DNA of 64,000 nt from Nocardioides jiangxiensis (GTDB taxonomy: Bacteria > Actinomycetota > Actinomycetes > Propionibacteriales > Nocardioidaceae). The position numbers and the translations under genes are program-made. The stretch is from NCBI RefSeq assembly GCF_030580915.1, contig NZ_JAUQTA010000002.1, positions 558,001 through 622,000 of the forward strand, written 5' to 3'. Under the pieces are notes generated by a model that ran no database searches, was not told the DNA's origin, and was given only the letters and a program-made list of their open reading frames with translations. Within the stretch, counting starts at the first letter, position 1. Every line of letters starts with the position of its first letter. This document shows positions 34,476-48,647 of the stretch, piece after piece.

Positions 34476-35903
34476 TCAGCGGAGGTGCCGCAGCGCCGCC
34501 CCTGCGGCGAGGTAGCCGCCCATGCCGTGCACGCCCGCACCGGGCGGTGTCGCCGACGAGCACAGGTAGGTGCCCGGTACGCCGGTCGCGTACGGGTCCA
34601 CGGCGAGGCGGGGCCGCGCGAGCAGCTGTCGGGCCGTGTTCGCGCCGGCGCTGATGTCGCCGCCGACGTAGTTCGGGTTGTGGGCCGCGAGCTCCATCGG
34701 GCCGCGGGAGGTGACCTGCAGGACCTGCTCGCGGAACCCCGGGGCGAACCGCTCGACCTGGTCCAGGATCGCTTCCGTGGCGTCGCCCGTGTAGGCGTGC
34801 GGGACGTGCGCGTAGGCGTAGACCGGGTTGGCTTCCGGGGTCGAGCGTGACGGGTCGACGAGGTACTGCTGGCCGAGCAGGACGAACGGCCGCTGCGGCA
34901 TCCGGCCCGCCGTCGTCTCCGCCTCGGTCTGCACGATCTCCGCTGCGGAGCCGCCGAGGTGGACGGTGCCGGCACGGCGTACGTCGGGGTTGGTCCAGGG
35001 GATGTCCCCCTCCAGGGCGATGTCGACCTTGAACGCCGCCGGCCCGTAGCGGAAGCGCTGGTATGCGCGCCGGATGCGCGTGGGGAGGGCGGGGCCGAGG
35101 ATCCGTGCGGCATCACGCGGGTTGGTGTCGAGCATGGTGATGGCGGGCGCGCCTCCGAGGAGGTCGGCGACGTGGTCGGTCGAGGTCACGTGCTGCCCGG
35201 TGACCACACGTCCGCCGTGTGCGGCGAGCTCGGCCAGCAGCGCGCGGGTGATCGCCTCCGTGCCGCCCTCGGCGACCGGCCACCCGACCGCGTGCGCCGA
35301 GGCGGCGAGCATCAGGCCGACGGATCCGCTGAACGGTGTGTCGAGCCGGCCGAACGAGTGCGCGGCGACGCCGGTGAAGAGCCCCTTCGCGGGCTCGTCG
35401 CGGAAGAGTCGTGCGAGCACGGTCGCCGGCAGCACCGCCCTCGTGCCGAACCGGCCCAGGGTGACCGGATGCCGGGGGAGGTGCGCGACCGGCTGGAGCA
35501 CCTCGTCGATCAGGGGCTCGAAGTGCCGCAGCGAGGGGGCGAACAGGCGACGCCACCGCTCGGCGTCCACGCCGAGCGACCGGGCCGTCTCTGCCAGGTC
35601 GCGCGCCGCGAGCCCCGCGCGGCCGTCGTCGAGCGGGTGGGCGAGGTCGACCTCGGGCCAGAGCCAGCGCAGGCCGTGGCGCTCCAGGTCGAGTGACCGG
35701 AAGAAGGGGGACGCGACGCCCGTGGGGTGGAACGCGGCGCAGTCGTCGTGCAGCAGGCCCGGCAGCGTGCGCTCGCTGGTGAGCGTGCCACCGCCCGGGC
35801 GGTCGGCGGCCTCGACGACGGTGACCTCCAGGCCGGCGGTGGCGAGGCGGATCGCCGCAGCGAGGCCGTTGGGTCCGCTGCCGACGACGGCGGCGGTGGT
35901 CAT
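34476..35903 (-). CDS. FAD-dependent phytoene desaturase-like oxidoreductase
   Basis: 475-residue flavoprotein. N-terminal VVGSGPNGLAAAIRLATAGL and EAADRPGGGTLTSERTLPG give the dinucleotide-binding signature of the CrtI/amine-oxidase superfamily, and the C-terminus PPGAGVHGMGGYLAAGAAL is the typical FAD-closing motif. No crtB/crtE genes are adjacent, so a carotenoid role is not supported by context. Start ATG 35903. Confidence 0.8.
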   Translation of the reverse strand: MTTAAVVGSGPNGLAAAIRLATAGLEVTVVEAADRPGGGTLTSERTLPGLLHDDCAAFHPTGVASPFFRSLDLERHGLRWLWPEVDLAHPLDDGRAGLAARDLAETARSLGVDAERWRRLFAPSLRHFEPLIDEVLQPVAHLPRHPVTLGRFGTRAVLPATVLARLFRDEPAKGLFTGVAAHSFGRLDTPFSGSVGLMLAASAHAVGWPVAEGGTEAITRALLAELAAHGGRVVTGQHVTSTDHVADLLGGAPAITMLDTNPRDAARILGPALPTRIRRAYQRFRYGPAAFKVDIALEGDIPWTNPDVRRAGTVHLGGSAAEIVQTEAETTAGRMPQRPFVLLGQQYLVDPSRSTPEANPVYAYAHVPHAYTGDATEAILDQVERFAPGFREQVLQVTSRGPMELAAHNPNYVGGDISAGANTARQLLARPRLAVDPYATGVPGTYLCSSATPPGAGVHGMGGYLAAGAALRHLR

Positions 35904-35953
35904 CGCTGTTCACCTGCGGTCACGACGTCACGGTACGTCGTGCCGGGTGAGGC

Positions 35954-36682
35954 TCAGGCCTCGCGCGGACGGCGCTTCCAGGGGCCGAGCTCCGGCAGGC
36001 CACGGATCGCGACGAGGTCCTCGCCGGCGCCCCGGCCGACGAGCCACCACGCGAGCGCGCCTGCGGTGCCGGCGATGCCGTGGCCACCGGCCCCCACGCG
36101 GAACGTCTTGCCGATGTCCTGCGCGTGCAGCGTGGCGGCGAACTCCTCGCCGCGGTCCCAGGCCGCCTCCTCCACGAGGTACGCCGCGAAGGTCGCCGGC
36201 CAGTCGGCGGGGGAGTAGCCCGGTGCGAGGTCGGCCGCCAGGTCAGCGTGGTGGATCTCCACCTCGCGCCAGCGCAGCTCGACGACGTCGACGACGGAGA
36301 GCACGGGGCCGCCGGGCGTCCGCTCGACCGAGCCGACGGCCTTGAGCATGTTCAGCTCGCCGGCCATGCGCAGGCACTGCATCTGCGTGAAGGCCTGGAG
36401 CTGCTCGAGCGACGCAGCGGCGTACGCCTCGATGTCGGCGTCGCGTTGCTCGTCGCTGGCGTAGACCGGGGTGGGGGTGCCGGTGCGGAGGCCGCGCAGG
36501 GCGCCGGCGAAGCCGTGGGCGTTGAGGGCCACGTGGGCCACCACGTGCGCGCGGGTCCAGCCGGGCAGCACGGAGGGCTCGCGGAGCTGCTCCTCGGTGA
36601 GCCGGGCGACCGTCGACAGGTACCGCTGCGTGGCCTCGAGGACCGCGGTGATGGGGTTCTCGGCCGACGCCTGCTCGCTCAT
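35954..36682 (-). CDS. Maleylpyruvate isomerase family (MDMPI/DinB-like) mycothiol-dependent protein
   Basis: 242 residues. N-terminal DinB-type four-helix domain ([20 protein letters not shown] with metal-ligand His and [14 protein letters not shown]), then a small C-terminal domain ending [16 protein letters not shown]. Such proteins use mycothiol, and the family name is from one isomerase; most members are uncharacterised. Start ATG 36682, divergent from uvrA with a shared 57-bp gap that contains the SOS box. Confidence 0.78.
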   Translation of the reverse strand: MSEQASAENPITAVLEATQRYLSTVARLTEEQLREPSVLPGWTRAHVVAHVALNAHGFAGALRGLRTGTPTPVYASDEQRDADIEAYAAASLEQLQAFTQMQCLRMAGELNMLKAVGSVERTPGGPVLSVVDVVELRWREVEIHHADLAADLAPGYSPADWPATFAAYLVEEAAWDRGEEFAATLHAQDIGKTFRVGAGGHGIAGTAGALAWWLVGRGAGEDLVAIRGLPELGPWKRRPREA

Positions 36683-36701
36683 GGGGGCCAGTGTAGGATG
36701 G

Positions 36702-36715
36702 CGAACACTTGTTCG
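36702..36715. promoter_or_regulatory. LexA-binding SOS box upstream of uvrA
   Basis: CGAAC-ACTT-GTTCG is a perfect match to the Gram-positive/actinobacterial SOS box CGAAC-N4-GTTCG. It lies 25 bp before the uvrA start and 20 bp from the divergent MDMPI gene, so LexA probably represses uvrA and perhaps both genes. Confidence 0.85.
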
Positions 36716-36739
36716 AACCGGCCCCCGAAGGGACCAGCG

Positions 36740-39580
<2,841 letters not shown>

Positions 39581-39628
39581 CCGGGGATTCACGGCCTGCT
39601 TTCAGGTTGCGCGTCTAGGGTCGAGTGC

Positions 39629-40051
39629 ATGAGCCAGGACGTGTACCCCCGACGGATCGTGTTCCAGGGCCTCGGCGCGCTCGGCGTCGCGGCCGCGCTC
39701 GCGGGCTGCGGCGGCGGCTCGTCCGACGCCGGCGGGGCCCCGTCCGCGGGGGCGGCCGGCCAGAAGCTCGCTGTCGCGGCCGACATCCCCGTCGGCGGCG
39801 GGATCGTCCTCCAGGACCGCCACATCGTGATCACCCAGCCCGCGAAGGGCGAGTTCAAGGCGTTCAGCTCGAAGTGCCTGCACCAGGGCTTCGACGTGAG
39901 CAAGGTGGAGGGCAACACCATCACCTGCACCATCCACGGGTCCACATACGACGCGACGACGGGCAAGGTGACCGGCCCGCCGGCGCCGGCCGGTGGGCAG
40001 CTCGCTTCCGTCGCGATCAAGGTCTCCGGCCCCGACATCGTCACGGCCTGA
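39629..40051 (+). CDS. Rieske-type [2Fe-2S] lipoprotein
   Basis: 140 residues. Signal peptide with a twin-arginine-like start (PRRIVFQG) and lipobox ALAGC at C27, then a Gly/Ser linker and a compact Rieske domain with C83-x-H85 and C100-x-x-H103 as the cluster ligands. Tat export would fit a folded cofactor protein. No bc1 or oxygenase subunit lies beside it, so the electron partner is unknown. Confidence 0.82.
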   Translation: MSQDVYPRRIVFQGLGALGVAAALAGCGGGSSDAGGAPSAGAAGQKLAVAADIPVGGGIVLQDRHIVITQPAKGEFKAFSSKCLHQGFDVSKVEGNTITCTIHGSTYDATTGKVTGPPAPAGGQLASVAIKVSGPDIVTA

Positions 40052-40163
40052 CCGCACGGACCACGGGTCGACCGAAGCGGCGTGCCACGGGGTGGGAGTG
40101 GTCCGGCCCGAGTCTGTGCGCACTGGGGTCGTAGGGCTCCGGGTGCGGTTCTACGGTCGAGTC

Positions 40164-40520
40164 ATGACCACCCTCACCCACTCGATCGACGCGCCCGACG
40201 AGACGCGTCCCTTCCAGGCGCACGGCCACCTCGACGTGGTCACGATCGACGACTTCACCCTGGGTCGCGCGGTTTTCGAGCCGGGCTGGAAGTGGTCGGA
40301 GGACGTCCGCCCCATCGCCGGCACCGACTCCTGCCAGACCGCCCACAAGGGGTTCTGCCTCTCCGGGCACATGACGGTCCGGATGGATGACGGCACCGAG
40401 CTGCACATGGGCCCCGGCGACGTCGTGACGATCGATCCCGGCCACGACGCGTGGGTCGAGGGCGACGAGGACTGCGTCTTCCTCGACACCGGGGTCGCGG
40501 CGTACGCGAAGCCGGCGTGA
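40164..40520 (+). CDS. Small cupin-domain protein
   Basis: 118 residues, one double-stranded beta-helix domain. The motif HKGFCLSGHMTVRMDDGTELHMGPGDVVTIDPGHDAW fits the second half of the cupin signature with metal-ligand histidines. Function unknown. Start ATG 40164 (MTTLTHSIDAPDE). Confidence 0.65.
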   Translation: MTTLTHSIDAPDETRPFQAHGHLDVVTIDDFTLGRAVFEPGWKWSEDVRPIAGTDSCQTAHKGFCLSGHMTVRMDDGTELHMGPGDVVTIDPGHDAWVEGDEDCVFLDTGVAAYAKPA

Positions 40521-40634
40521 GGGATGCCTGCGTCCCTGGGCCTGCCAGAAGCTCCCTTGCGCCACCTCACCATCTGTTGAGCGATCTCGACGAATGGTGA
40601 GGTCGCGGGCGGGAGGGTGCGCCAGACTGCGGCC

Positions 40635-41027
40635 ATGGCGAACCCGGCATTCTCGAAGACCCTGCCCCGTTGGTGGGCATGGATCGTCGCGCTCGCGGCC
40701 CTGTCAGCGGGTGGGGCCCTGATGACGCATTCCGACGAGTCGTCGACCTGGTTCGGTCTCGGCTTCCTCGTGGCAGCCGTCGGAGGAGTCGCATGGCAGA
40801 TCCTGAACCGGAACGACCTGGCCGAGCGCCTTCTCCTGCTGGCCTGGCTGGCCGTGATCGGCGCGCTCGTGGCTGTGGTGCCCGGCGCGATCGGTGCCGA
40901 CCAGCCGGTGCGCTTCGCGGCCTTCGGCGGTCTCGTCGCCGGGCTGGTCCTCGGTGAGCACTGGCTGCGCTACCGCGACGCCCGTCGTCGTACCACGGTT
41001 GGCGAGCCTGTCGGTGCAGCCGACTAG
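40635..41027 (+). CDS. Small membrane protein of unknown function
   Basis: 130 residues with about four hydrophobic spans (WWAWIVALAALSAGGAL, FGLGFLVAAVGGVAW, LLLLAWLAVIGALVAVV, RFAAFGGLVAGLVLG) and a basic C-terminus. I do not recognise the family. Start ATG 40635. It ends 9 bp before uvrC and may be co-transcribed with it. Confidence 0.65.
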   Translation: MANPAFSKTLPRWWAWIVALAALSAGGALMTHSDESSTWFGLGFLVAAVGGVAWQILNRNDLAERLLLLAWLAVIGALVAVVPGAIGADQPVRFAAFGGLVAGLVLGEHWLRYRDARRRTTVGEPVGAAD

Positions 41028-41036
41028 GGTTTCCAT

Positions 41037-42989
41037 GTGCCCGACTCGCTGACGTATCGCCCCAAGCCGGGGGAGATCCCGACCCAGCCGGGGGTGTACC
41101 GCTTCCGCGACACCAACCGCCGCGTGATCTACGTCGGCAAGGCGAAGAACCTGCGCGCCAGGCTCTCCAACTACTTCCAGCCGATCCACAGCCTGCACCC
41201 GCGGACGGCGACGATGGTCACCACCGCGGCGAGCGTGGAGTGGACCGTCGTCGGCACCGAGGTCGAGGCGCTGCAGCTGGAGTACTCCTGGATCAAGGAG
41301 TTCGACCCGCGGTTCAACGTGAAGTACCGCGACGACAAGTCGTACCCCTGGCTCGCGGTGACGCTCGACGAGGAGTTCCCGCGGGTGCAGGTGATGCGGG
41401 GAGCGAAGAAGAAGGGCACGCGCTACTTCGGCCCCTACAGCCACGCGTGGGCGATCCGCGAGACCGTCGACCTGCTGCTCCGCGTCTTCCCGATGCGCAG
41501 CTGCAGCCAGGGTGTCTTCAAGCGGGCCGAGCAGACCGGCCGTCCCTGCCTCCTCGGCTACATCGACAAGTGCTCGGCGCCCTGCGTCGGCCGCGTGAGC
41601 GCCGAGGAGCACCGCGGGATCGCCCGCGACTTCTGTGACTTCATGGCGGGCAACACCGCGACCTTCGTGCGCAAGCTCGAGCGCGAGATGTACGCCGCCA
41701 GCGAGGAGATGGAGTTCGAGAGGGCCGCCCGCCTCCGTGACGACGTGGGTGCCCTGCGCACCGCGCTGGAGAAGCAGGCGGTCGTACTCGGCGACGGCAC
41801 CGACGCCGACGTGATCGCGCTGGCCGAGGACCCCCTCGAGGTCGCCGTGCAGGTCTTCCACGTCCGCGGCGGCCGGATCCGGGGTCAGCGCGGGTGGGTC
41901 GCCGACCGGGTCGAGGAGGGCGAGACCCCCGAGCTCGTCGAGCACTTCCTGGTCCAGCTGTACGGCGGCGAGGAGGGCGACGGCGTACCCCGGGAGATCC
42001 TGGTGCCCGCACTGCCGCCGGAGGCCGGCGTCCTCGAGGACCTTCTCTCCGAACGCCGCGGCAGCCGCGTGCAGATCCGTGTGCCGCAGCGGGGCGACAA
42101 GAAGACGCTCCAGGAGACCGTCGCCCGCAATGCCGCGCAGTCCCTCGCGCTGCACAAGACCAAGCGTGCGAGCGACCTCACCACGCGCAACCGGGCGCTG
42201 GCGGAGATCCAGGAGGCCCTCGGACTGGCCGAGGTGCCGCTGCGCATCGAGTGCTTCGACATCTCCAACCTCCAGGGCACCGAGGTTGTCGCCAGCATGG
42301 TGGTCTTCGAGGACGGCCTCGCGCGCAAGTCCGACTACCGCCGGTTCGTGATCAGGTCCGTCGAGGGCCAGAACGACGTCGCCTCGATGCACGAGGTGAT
42401 CACACGGCGGTTCCGGCGCCTGCTCGATGAGCGGGGCGACGCGGTGGAGGACGGTCCGCTGCTGGTCGACCCCGAGACCGGCCGCCCGCGCCGCTTCGCC
42501 TACACACCCGGCCTCGTCGTCGTCGACGGTGGACCACCGCAGGTCGCTGCCGCGGTCGACGCGCTGACCGGCCTCGGCCTCGCCGACGAGATCCCGGTCG
42601 TGGGCCTGGCCAAGCGCCTGGAGGAGGTGTGGCTGCCGGACGACGAGGACCCGGTCATCTTCGCGCGCAGCTCCGAGGGGCTCTACCTGCTGCAGCGGAT
42701 CCGCGACGAGGCCCACCGTTTCGCGATCACGCACCACCGCAACCGGCGCAGCAAGTCGATGGTCGAGAGCGTGCTCGACGACGTTCCCGGGCTCGGAGAG
42801 GTCCGCCGCAAGGTGCTGATGAAGCACTTCGGGTCCCTGAAGAAGCTGCGGGCCGCGACGGTCGAGGAGATCGCCGTCGTCCCGGGCATCGGCCCCCGCA
42901 CGGCCGAGGCGATCGCCACCGCCGTCGCGGCGTCCAGGCCTGCGGCGCCCGCCGTCAACATGACCACCGGCGAGATCACCGAGTCCTGA
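41037..42989 (+). CDS. uvrC: Excinuclease ABC subunit UvrC
   Basis: Dual-incision nuclease of nucleotide excision repair, 650 residues. N-terminal GIY-YIG domain ([20 protein letters not shown]), [10 protein letters not shown] cluster region, UVR domain around [13 protein letters not shown], RNase-H-like C-terminal nuclease ([29 protein letters not shown]) and terminal helix-hairpin-helix ([13 protein letters not shown]). Start GTG 41037. Like uvrA and uvrB it is full length. Confidence 0.96.
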   Translation: MPDSLTYRPKPGEIPTQPGVYRFRDTNRRVIYVGKAKNLRARLSNYFQPIHSLHPRTATMVTTAASVEWTVVGTEVEALQLEYSWIKEFDPRFNVKYRDDKSYPWLAVTLDEEFPRVQVMRGAKKKGTRYFGPYSHAWAIRETVDLLLRVFPMRSCSQGVFKRAEQTGRPCLLGYIDKCSAPCVGRVSAEEHRGIARDFCDFMAGNTATFVRKLEREMYAASEEMEFERAARLRDDVGALRTALEKQAVVLGDGTDADVIALAEDPLEVAVQVFHVRGGRIRGQRGWVADRVEEGETPELVEHFLVQLYGGEEGDGVPREILVPALPPEAGVLEDLLSERRGSRVQIRVPQRGDKKTLQETVARNAAQSLALHKTKRASDLTTRNRALAEIQEALGLAEVPLRIECFDISNLQGTEVVASMVVFEDGLARKSDYRRFVIRSVEGQNDVASMHEVITRRFRRLLDERGDAVEDGPLLVDPETGRPRRFAYTPGLVVVDGGPPQVAAAVDALTGLGLADEIPVVGLAKRLEEVWLPDDEDPVIFARSSEGLYLLQRIRDEAHRFAITHHRNRRSKSMVESVLDDVPGLGEVRRKVLMKHFGSLKKLRAATVEEIAVVPGIGPRTAEAIATAVAASRPAAPAVNMTTGEITES

Positions 42990-43000
42990 CCAGGAGAGAC

Positions 43001-43411
43001 ATGACGTTCGACCCGCTCGCACCCGAGCTCCCGCCCCAGAACGACGTCGAGCAGCTGCTGGACGACGACGCACCCCTCGAGCAGGTCGCTGCCGCCCTGC
43101 TCGAGGCGCACCTCGGCATGCCCGGCCAGGAGGACGCCTCCGGCGCCTTCTCGCCCGAGATGAGGGAGTTCGGCGACGGGCCGGCGGTGCTGGCGTTCAC
43201 CCACCCCGGCCGGCTCGACCGCTGGCTCGCCGCTGCGACGGCGGCGGGGGAGCGGCCGGAGGGCAAGCTGGTGGCGCACGCGGCCTCGGGCCGGGACCTG
43301 CTCGGCCACCTCGTCGCCGAAGGGCTTCCCCTCGCGCTCAACGCCGCCAACGGCAACGCCCGCACCCTGACGGTGGCGGACATGCAGGCGGCGCTGGCGG
43401 CCGGCGAGTAA
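43001..43411 (+). CDS. Hypothetical protein, weakly SseB-like
   Basis: 136 residues, start ATG 43001 preceded by AGGAGAG. The middle (PAVLAFTHPGRLDRWLA and LVAHAASGRDLLGHLVAEG, then LNAANGNARTL) loosely resembles the SseB-type N-terminal domain found in several actinobacterial proteins. Function not known. It sits between uvrC and rapZ on the same strand with short gaps, so it may be part of that transcript. Confidence 0.6.
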   Translation: MTFDPLAPELPPQNDVEQLLDDDAPLEQVAAALLEAHLGMPGQEDASGAFSPEMREFGDGPAVLAFTHPGRLDRWLAAATAAGERPEGKLVAHAASGRDLLGHLVAEGLPLALNAANGNARTLTVADMQAALAAGE

Positions 43412-43439
43412 CGTCCACGCCTGACTGAGGAGGAAGCAC

Positions 43440-44327
43440 ATGCACCCACCCGAGGACGGTGTCGCCTCGCACCGTGGCGAGCTGGTGGTCGTGACCGGCA
43501 TGACCGGCGCGGGCCGCAGCACGGCGGCGAAGGAGCTCGAGGACCTCGGCTTCTACGTCGTCGACAACCTCCCCCCGACCCTGCTGCGCGACGTCGTGCG
43601 GCTGGTCGACGAGACGCGCGGCTACGAGCAGCCGATCGCGGTCGTCGTCGACGTCCGCTCGGGCTCCTTCTTCGAGACGCTGCAGGCCAACCTCGCGCAG
43701 GGCGCGACGGGCCGGCGTACCACCCTGCTCTTCCTCGAGGCCACCGACGACGTGCTGGTTCGCCGCCAGGAGGCTGCCCGGCGCCCCCACCCGCTGCAGG
43801 CCGGCGGACGTCTTCTCGACGGGCTGCACCGCGAGCGGCAGGCGCTTGCGGACCTGCGCAGCGACGCCGATGTGGTGATCGACACCAGCAATCTGAACGT
43901 GCACCAGCTGACCGCGCGCGTGGCGGAGGCCTTCGGTGCGCCCGACAACCTGCGGCTCAAGATCACCTGCACCAGCTTCGGCTTCAAGTACGGCATCCCG
44001 GTCGACGCCGACCTGGTCGCGGACATGCGCTTCCTGCCCAATCCGCACTGGATCCCCGAGCTCCGACCGATGACGGGTCGCGACGAGGCCGTCGCGACCT
44101 ACGTCACGGAGCGCCCGGGTGCGCAGGACTTCCTCGCGCAGTACGTCCCCGTCATCCAGACCGTCGCGGAGGGCTACCTCCGCGAGGGCAAGCGGTTCGC
44201 GACGATCGCGATCGGCTGCACCGGCGGCAAGCACCGCAGCGTGGCGATGACCGAGGAGCTGGCGCGGCGCCTCCGTGAGCTCGGCTTCGACGCCACCGCC
44301 ACGCACCGGGACCTGGGGCGCGAGTGA
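43440..44327 (+). CDS. rapZ: RNase adapter protein RapZ (YvcJ) family nucleotide-binding protein
   Basis: 295-residue P-loop protein. Walker A GMTGAGRS at 20-27, GFYVVDNLPPTLL, then the C-terminal domain with CTSFGFKYGIP, ADLVADMRFLPNP and IGCTGGKHRSVAM. The family controls glucosamine-6-phosphate synthase mRNA in E. coli; in Gram-positives (YvcJ) it has GTPase activity. It is the first gene of the conserved actinobacterial rapZ-yvcK-whiA cluster. Start ATG 43440; its stop overlaps the next GTG. Confidence 0.93.
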   Translation: MHPPEDGVASHRGELVVVTGMTGAGRSTAAKELEDLGFYVVDNLPPTLLRDVVRLVDETRGYEQPIAVVVDVRSGSFFETLQANLAQGATGRRTTLLFLEATDDVLVRRQEAARRPHPLQAGGRLLDGLHRERQALADLRSDADVVIDTSNLNVHQLTARVAEAFGAPDNLRLKITCTSFGFKYGIPVDADLVADMRFLPNPHWIPELRPMTGRDEAVATYVTERPGAQDFLAQYVPVIQTVAEGYLREGKRFATIAIGCTGGKHRSVAMTEELARRLRELGFDATATHRDLGRE

Positions 44328-45328
44328 CTCCTGAGCTCGCGGCCGGCCTGACCGGCCGGCCGATCCTTCCCGATGCCGTCGTCGCCCTGGGCGGCGGCCA
44401 TGGGCTGTCCGCCTCGCTGGCTGCCCTGCGCCGCGTCGTCGACGACCTGACCGCGGTCGTGACCGTCGCCGACAACGGCGGCTCGTCCGGCCGCCTGCGT
44501 GAGGAGTTCGGGGTGCTGCCGCCGGGCGACCTGCGGATGGCGCTCGCGGCCCTGTGCGGCGACGACGAGTGGGGCCAGACCTGGGCCAAGGTGCTGCAGC
44601 ACCGCTTCGCCGGTGACGGCCAGATGCAGGGGCACAGCCTCGGGAACCTGCTGATCGTGGCGCTGTGGGAGCAGCTCGGCGAGCACGTCGACGGGCTCGA
44701 CTGGGTCGGCCGCCTGCTGGATGCCCGCGGGCGCGTCCTGCCGATGACCCTCGCCGGCGTCGACCTCTGCGCCGAGGTGGTCGGCCACGACCCCGCGCGG
44801 CCCGACGTGCGCTCCGTCGTACGCGGCCAGGTGCAGGTGGCGACCACGCCCGGCCGGATCGTCAGCGTCAGCCTCGATCCCGCCACCGCCCCCGCGTGTC
44901 CCGAGGCGGTGGGAGCCGTGACGACCGCCGACTGGGTGGTGCTCGGACCGGGCTCCTGGTACTCCTCGGTGATCCCGCACCTGCTGGTCCCGGAGCTGCG
45001 GGAGGCACTCGTCGAGACCGAGGCGAAGGTCGTCGTCGTGCTCAACCTGGGGGAGCAGAAGGGCGAGACCGACGGCTACGCCCCGGAGGACCACGTCGCG
45101 GCGCTGCTGGAGCATGCACCGGGACTCCGGATCCACACCGTGCTGGCCGACGTGGGCAGTGTGCCGGACCCGCTGGCCCTCGAGGGTGCCGTGCGCAGCC
45201 TCGGCGCGGAGCTGGTGCTCGCCGACGTGGCCGTGCCCGGCAGCACGACCCAGCACGACCCGGTCAGGCTCGCGGATGCCTATGCCCGGATCTTCGCCGG
45301 TGTGGAATCATTCGCGCCATGGCGATGA
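44324..45328 (+). CDS. yvcK: YvcK/GlmR (CofD-like) regulator of carbon and envelope metabolism
   Basis: 334 residues. [63 protein letters not shown] and [17 protein letters not shown] are the UDP-sugar-binding motifs of YvcK/GlmR, which sets cell-wall precursor supply. GTG 44324 overlaps the rapZ stop (GTGA), and its end overlaps whiA by 10 bp, so all three are translationally linked. Confidence 0.92.
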   Translation: MTPELAAGLTGRPILPDAVVALGGGHGLSASLAALRRVVDDLTAVVTVADNGGSSGRLREEFGVLPPGDLRMALAALCGDDEWGQTWAKVLQHRFAGDGQMQGHSLGNLLIVALWEQLGEHVDGLDWVGRLLDARGRVLPMTLAGVDLCAEVVGHDPARPDVRSVVRGQVQVATTPGRIVSVSLDPATAPACPEAVGAVTTADWVVLGPGSWYSSVIPHLLVPELREALVETEAKVVVVLNLGEQKGETDGYAPEDHVAALLEHAPGLRIHTVLADVGSVPDPLALEGAVRSLGAELVLADVAVPGSTTQHDPVRLADAYARIFAGVESFAPWR

Positions 45329-46305
45329 CGGCACAGGTGAAGTCCGAACTGGCCAGCAGCGTGGTCACGAAGACGTGTTGCCGCAAGGCGGAGGTGTCGA
45401 CGATGCTCCGGTTCGCCGGTGGCATCCACATCGTCTCCGGCCGCATCGTCGTCGAGGCCGAGCTCGACACGGGCGGTGCCGCACGCCGGCTGCGCAAGGA
45501 CATCGCGGAGATGTTCGGCCACAACGCCGAGGTCGCGGTCGTCCAGGGCGCCGGCATCCGCCGGGGGAGCCGTTACGTCCTGCGCGTCGTGCGCGACGGC
45601 GAGCAGCTCGCCCGTCAGACCGGTCTCCTCGACCAGCGCGGCCGTCCTGTCCGAGGCCTGCCGCCACAGGTGGTCTCCGGCGGTGCGTGCGACGCCGTCG
45701 CGGCGTGGCGCGGTGCGTTCCTGGCCCACGGCTCGCTGACCGAGCCCGGTCGCTCCTCCTCGCTCGAGGTGACCTGCCCCGGTCCGGAGGCGGCGCTCGC
45801 CCTCGTGGGTGTCGCACGCCGGCTCGGCATCCAGGCGAAGGCCCGTGAGGTGCGCGGCGTCGACCGCGTCGTGATCCGTGACGGCGACGCCATCGGCGAG
45901 CTGCTCACCCGCCTCGGTGCCCACGAGACCCTGATGGCCTGGGAGGAGCGCCGCATGCGCCGGGAGGTGCGTGCGACTGCCAACCGCCTGGCCAACTTCG
46001 ACGACGCGAACCTCCGGCGTTCGGCCCGCGCCGCCGTGGCCGCCGGTGCGCGCGTGGAGCGCGCCCTCGAGATCCTCGGCGCCGACGTCCCCGACCACCT
46101 CAAGCTCGCCGGCCACCTGCGCCTCGAGCACAAGCAGGCCTCGCTCGAGGAGCTGGGCCAGCTCCACGACCCGGTGCTCACCAAGGACGCGATCGCCGGC
46201 CGCATCCGCCGACTGCTGGCCATGGCCGACAAGCAGGCGAAGGACCTCGGCATCCCCGACACCGAGGCGTCGCTGACGCCGGAGATGCTCGCCGAGGGCG
46301 ACTGA
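45319..46305 (+). CDS. whiA: Sporulation/division regulator WhiA
   Basis: 328 residues. N-terminal LAGLIDADG-like domain ([29 protein letters not shown]) and C-terminal HTH with [16 protein letters not shown] and [20 protein letters not shown]. In Streptomyces it activates division genes with WhiB; it is widely conserved in Gram-positives. Start ATG 45319, with a second ATG two codons on. It is the last gene of the rapZ-yvcK-whiA group and is followed by a terminator. Confidence 0.95.
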   Translation: MAMTAQVKSELASSVVTKTCCRKAEVSTMLRFAGGIHIVSGRIVVEAELDTGGAARRLRKDIAEMFGHNAEVAVVQGAGIRRGSRYVLRVVRDGEQLARQTGLLDQRGRPVRGLPPQVVSGGACDAVAAWRGAFLAHGSLTEPGRSSSLEVTCPGPEAALALVGVARRLGIQAKAREVRGVDRVVIRDGDAIGELLTRLGAHETLMAWEERRMRREVRATANRLANFDDANLRRSARAAVAAGARVERALEILGADVPDHLKLAGHLRLEHKQASLEELGQLHDPVLTKDAIAGRIRRLLAMADKQAKDLGIPDTEASLTPEMLAEGD

Positions 46306-46325
46306 GCGTCACCGTGCGTCCGTGA

Positions 46326-46345
46326 CCCCGGAGCGGGCTCCGGGG
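46326..46345 (+). terminator. Hairpin terminator after whiA
   Basis: Perfect 9-bp stem CCCCGGAGC / GCTCCGGGG with a 2-nt loop, 20 bp after whiA. A TANNNT-type -10 sequence (TACTGT) at 46352-46357 suggests the gap promoter starts immediately beyond it. Confidence 0.75.
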
Positions 46346-46372
46346 TGTCGCTACTGTGGACGTCAGGCGTGA

Positions 46373-47443
<1,071 letters not shown>

Positions 47444-47446
47444 TGC

Positions 47447-48646
47447 GTGACTGGCAACCAGACCCTCTCCGCCCTGGGCGACGTGCGTGGCAAGCGCGTC
47501 CTCGTCCGTTCCGACCTGAACGTCCCGCTGGACGGCTCGACCATCACCGATGACGGCCGGATCCGGGCCAGCGTGCCGACGATCCAGGCACTGGCCGAGG
47601 CCGGCGCGCGCGTGGTCGTGACCGCCCACCTGGGCCGTCCGAAGGGCGAGCCCGAGGCGCGCTACTCCCTGGCGCCGGTCGCCGCCCGCCTGGGTGAGCT
47701 GCTCGGTCAGGACGTGGCGTTCGCGACCGACACCGTGGGTGAGAGTGCGCAGGCGGTCGTCGCGAGCCTGGGCGACGGCCAGGTGGCGCTCCTGGAGAAC
47801 GTCCGGTTCAACGCCGGCGAGACCTCGAAGGACGACGCCGAGCGCGGTGCGTTCGCCGACCAGCTCGCCTCGCTCGCCGACGCCTTCGTCTCCGACGGCT
47901 TCGGTGTCGTGCACCGCAAGCAGGCCTCGGTGTACGACGTGGCGCAGCGCCTCCCGCACGCGATGGGCAACCTGGTGGCTGCCGAGATCGACGTGCTCAA
48001 GCGGCTCACCGAGACCCCCGAGCGCCCCTACGCGGTCGTGCTGGGTGGCTCGAAGGTCTCCGACAAGCTCGGCGTCATCGACAACCTGCTCGGCAAGGCC
48101 GACAAGCTGCTGATCGGTGGCGGCATGGTCTTCACCTTCCTCAAGGCCCAGGGTCACGAGGTCGGCAAGTCGCTGCTGGAGGAGGACCAGATCCCGACCT
48201 GCCTGGACTACCTGGCCCGCGCCAAGGAGACCGGCGTCGAGATCATCCTGCCCACCGACATCGTCGTGGCCGACGCGTTCGGTGACGAGGCCTCGGCCCG
48301 CGTGGTCGCGGCCGACGCGATCCCGGCCGAGTCGCTGGGCCTCGACATCGGTCCGGAGTCGGGCAAGGCGTTCGGGGCTGCGCTGGCGGACGCGAAGACG
48401 GTGTTCTGGAACGGTCCGATGGGTGTCTTCGAGCAGGCTGCTTTCGCCGAGGGCACGCGTGCGGTCGCGCAGGCGCTCACGGAGACCGACGGCCTGTCGG
48501 TGGTCGGCGGCGGTGACTCCGCTGCTGCGGTGCGCACGCTGGGGTTCGACGAGGCGGCGTTCGGCCACATCTCGACCGGTGGCGGTGCGTCGCTGGAGTA
48601 CCTCGAGGGCAAGACCCTCCCCGGCATCGACGTCCTCGGCGGCTGA
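47447..48646 (+). CDS. pgk: Phosphoglycerate kinase
   Basis: Glycolytic kinase, 399 residues. [58 protein letters not shown] and GGGDSAAAV are all present. GTG 47447 is 3 bp after the gap stop. Full length and intact; central gene of the gap-pgk-tpiA operon. Confidence 0.97.
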   Translation: MTGNQTLSALGDVRGKRVLVRSDLNVPLDGSTITDDGRIRASVPTIQALAEAGARVVVTAHLGRPKGEPEARYSLAPVAARLGELLGQDVAFATDTVGESAQAVVASLGDGQVALLENVRFNAGETSKDDAERGAFADQLASLADAFVSDGFGVVHRKQASVYDVAQRLPHAMGNLVAAEIDVLKRLTETPERPYAVVLGGSKVSDKLGVIDNLLGKADKLLIGGGMVFTFLKAQGHEVGKSLLEEDQIPTCLDYLARAKETGVEIILPTDIVVADAFGDEASARVVAADAIPAESLGLDIGPESGKAFGAALADAKTVFWNGPMGVFEQAAFAEGTRAVAQALTETDGLSVVGGGDSAAAVRTLGFDEAAFGHISTGGGASLEYLEGKTLPGIDVLGG

Positions 48647-48647
48647 C

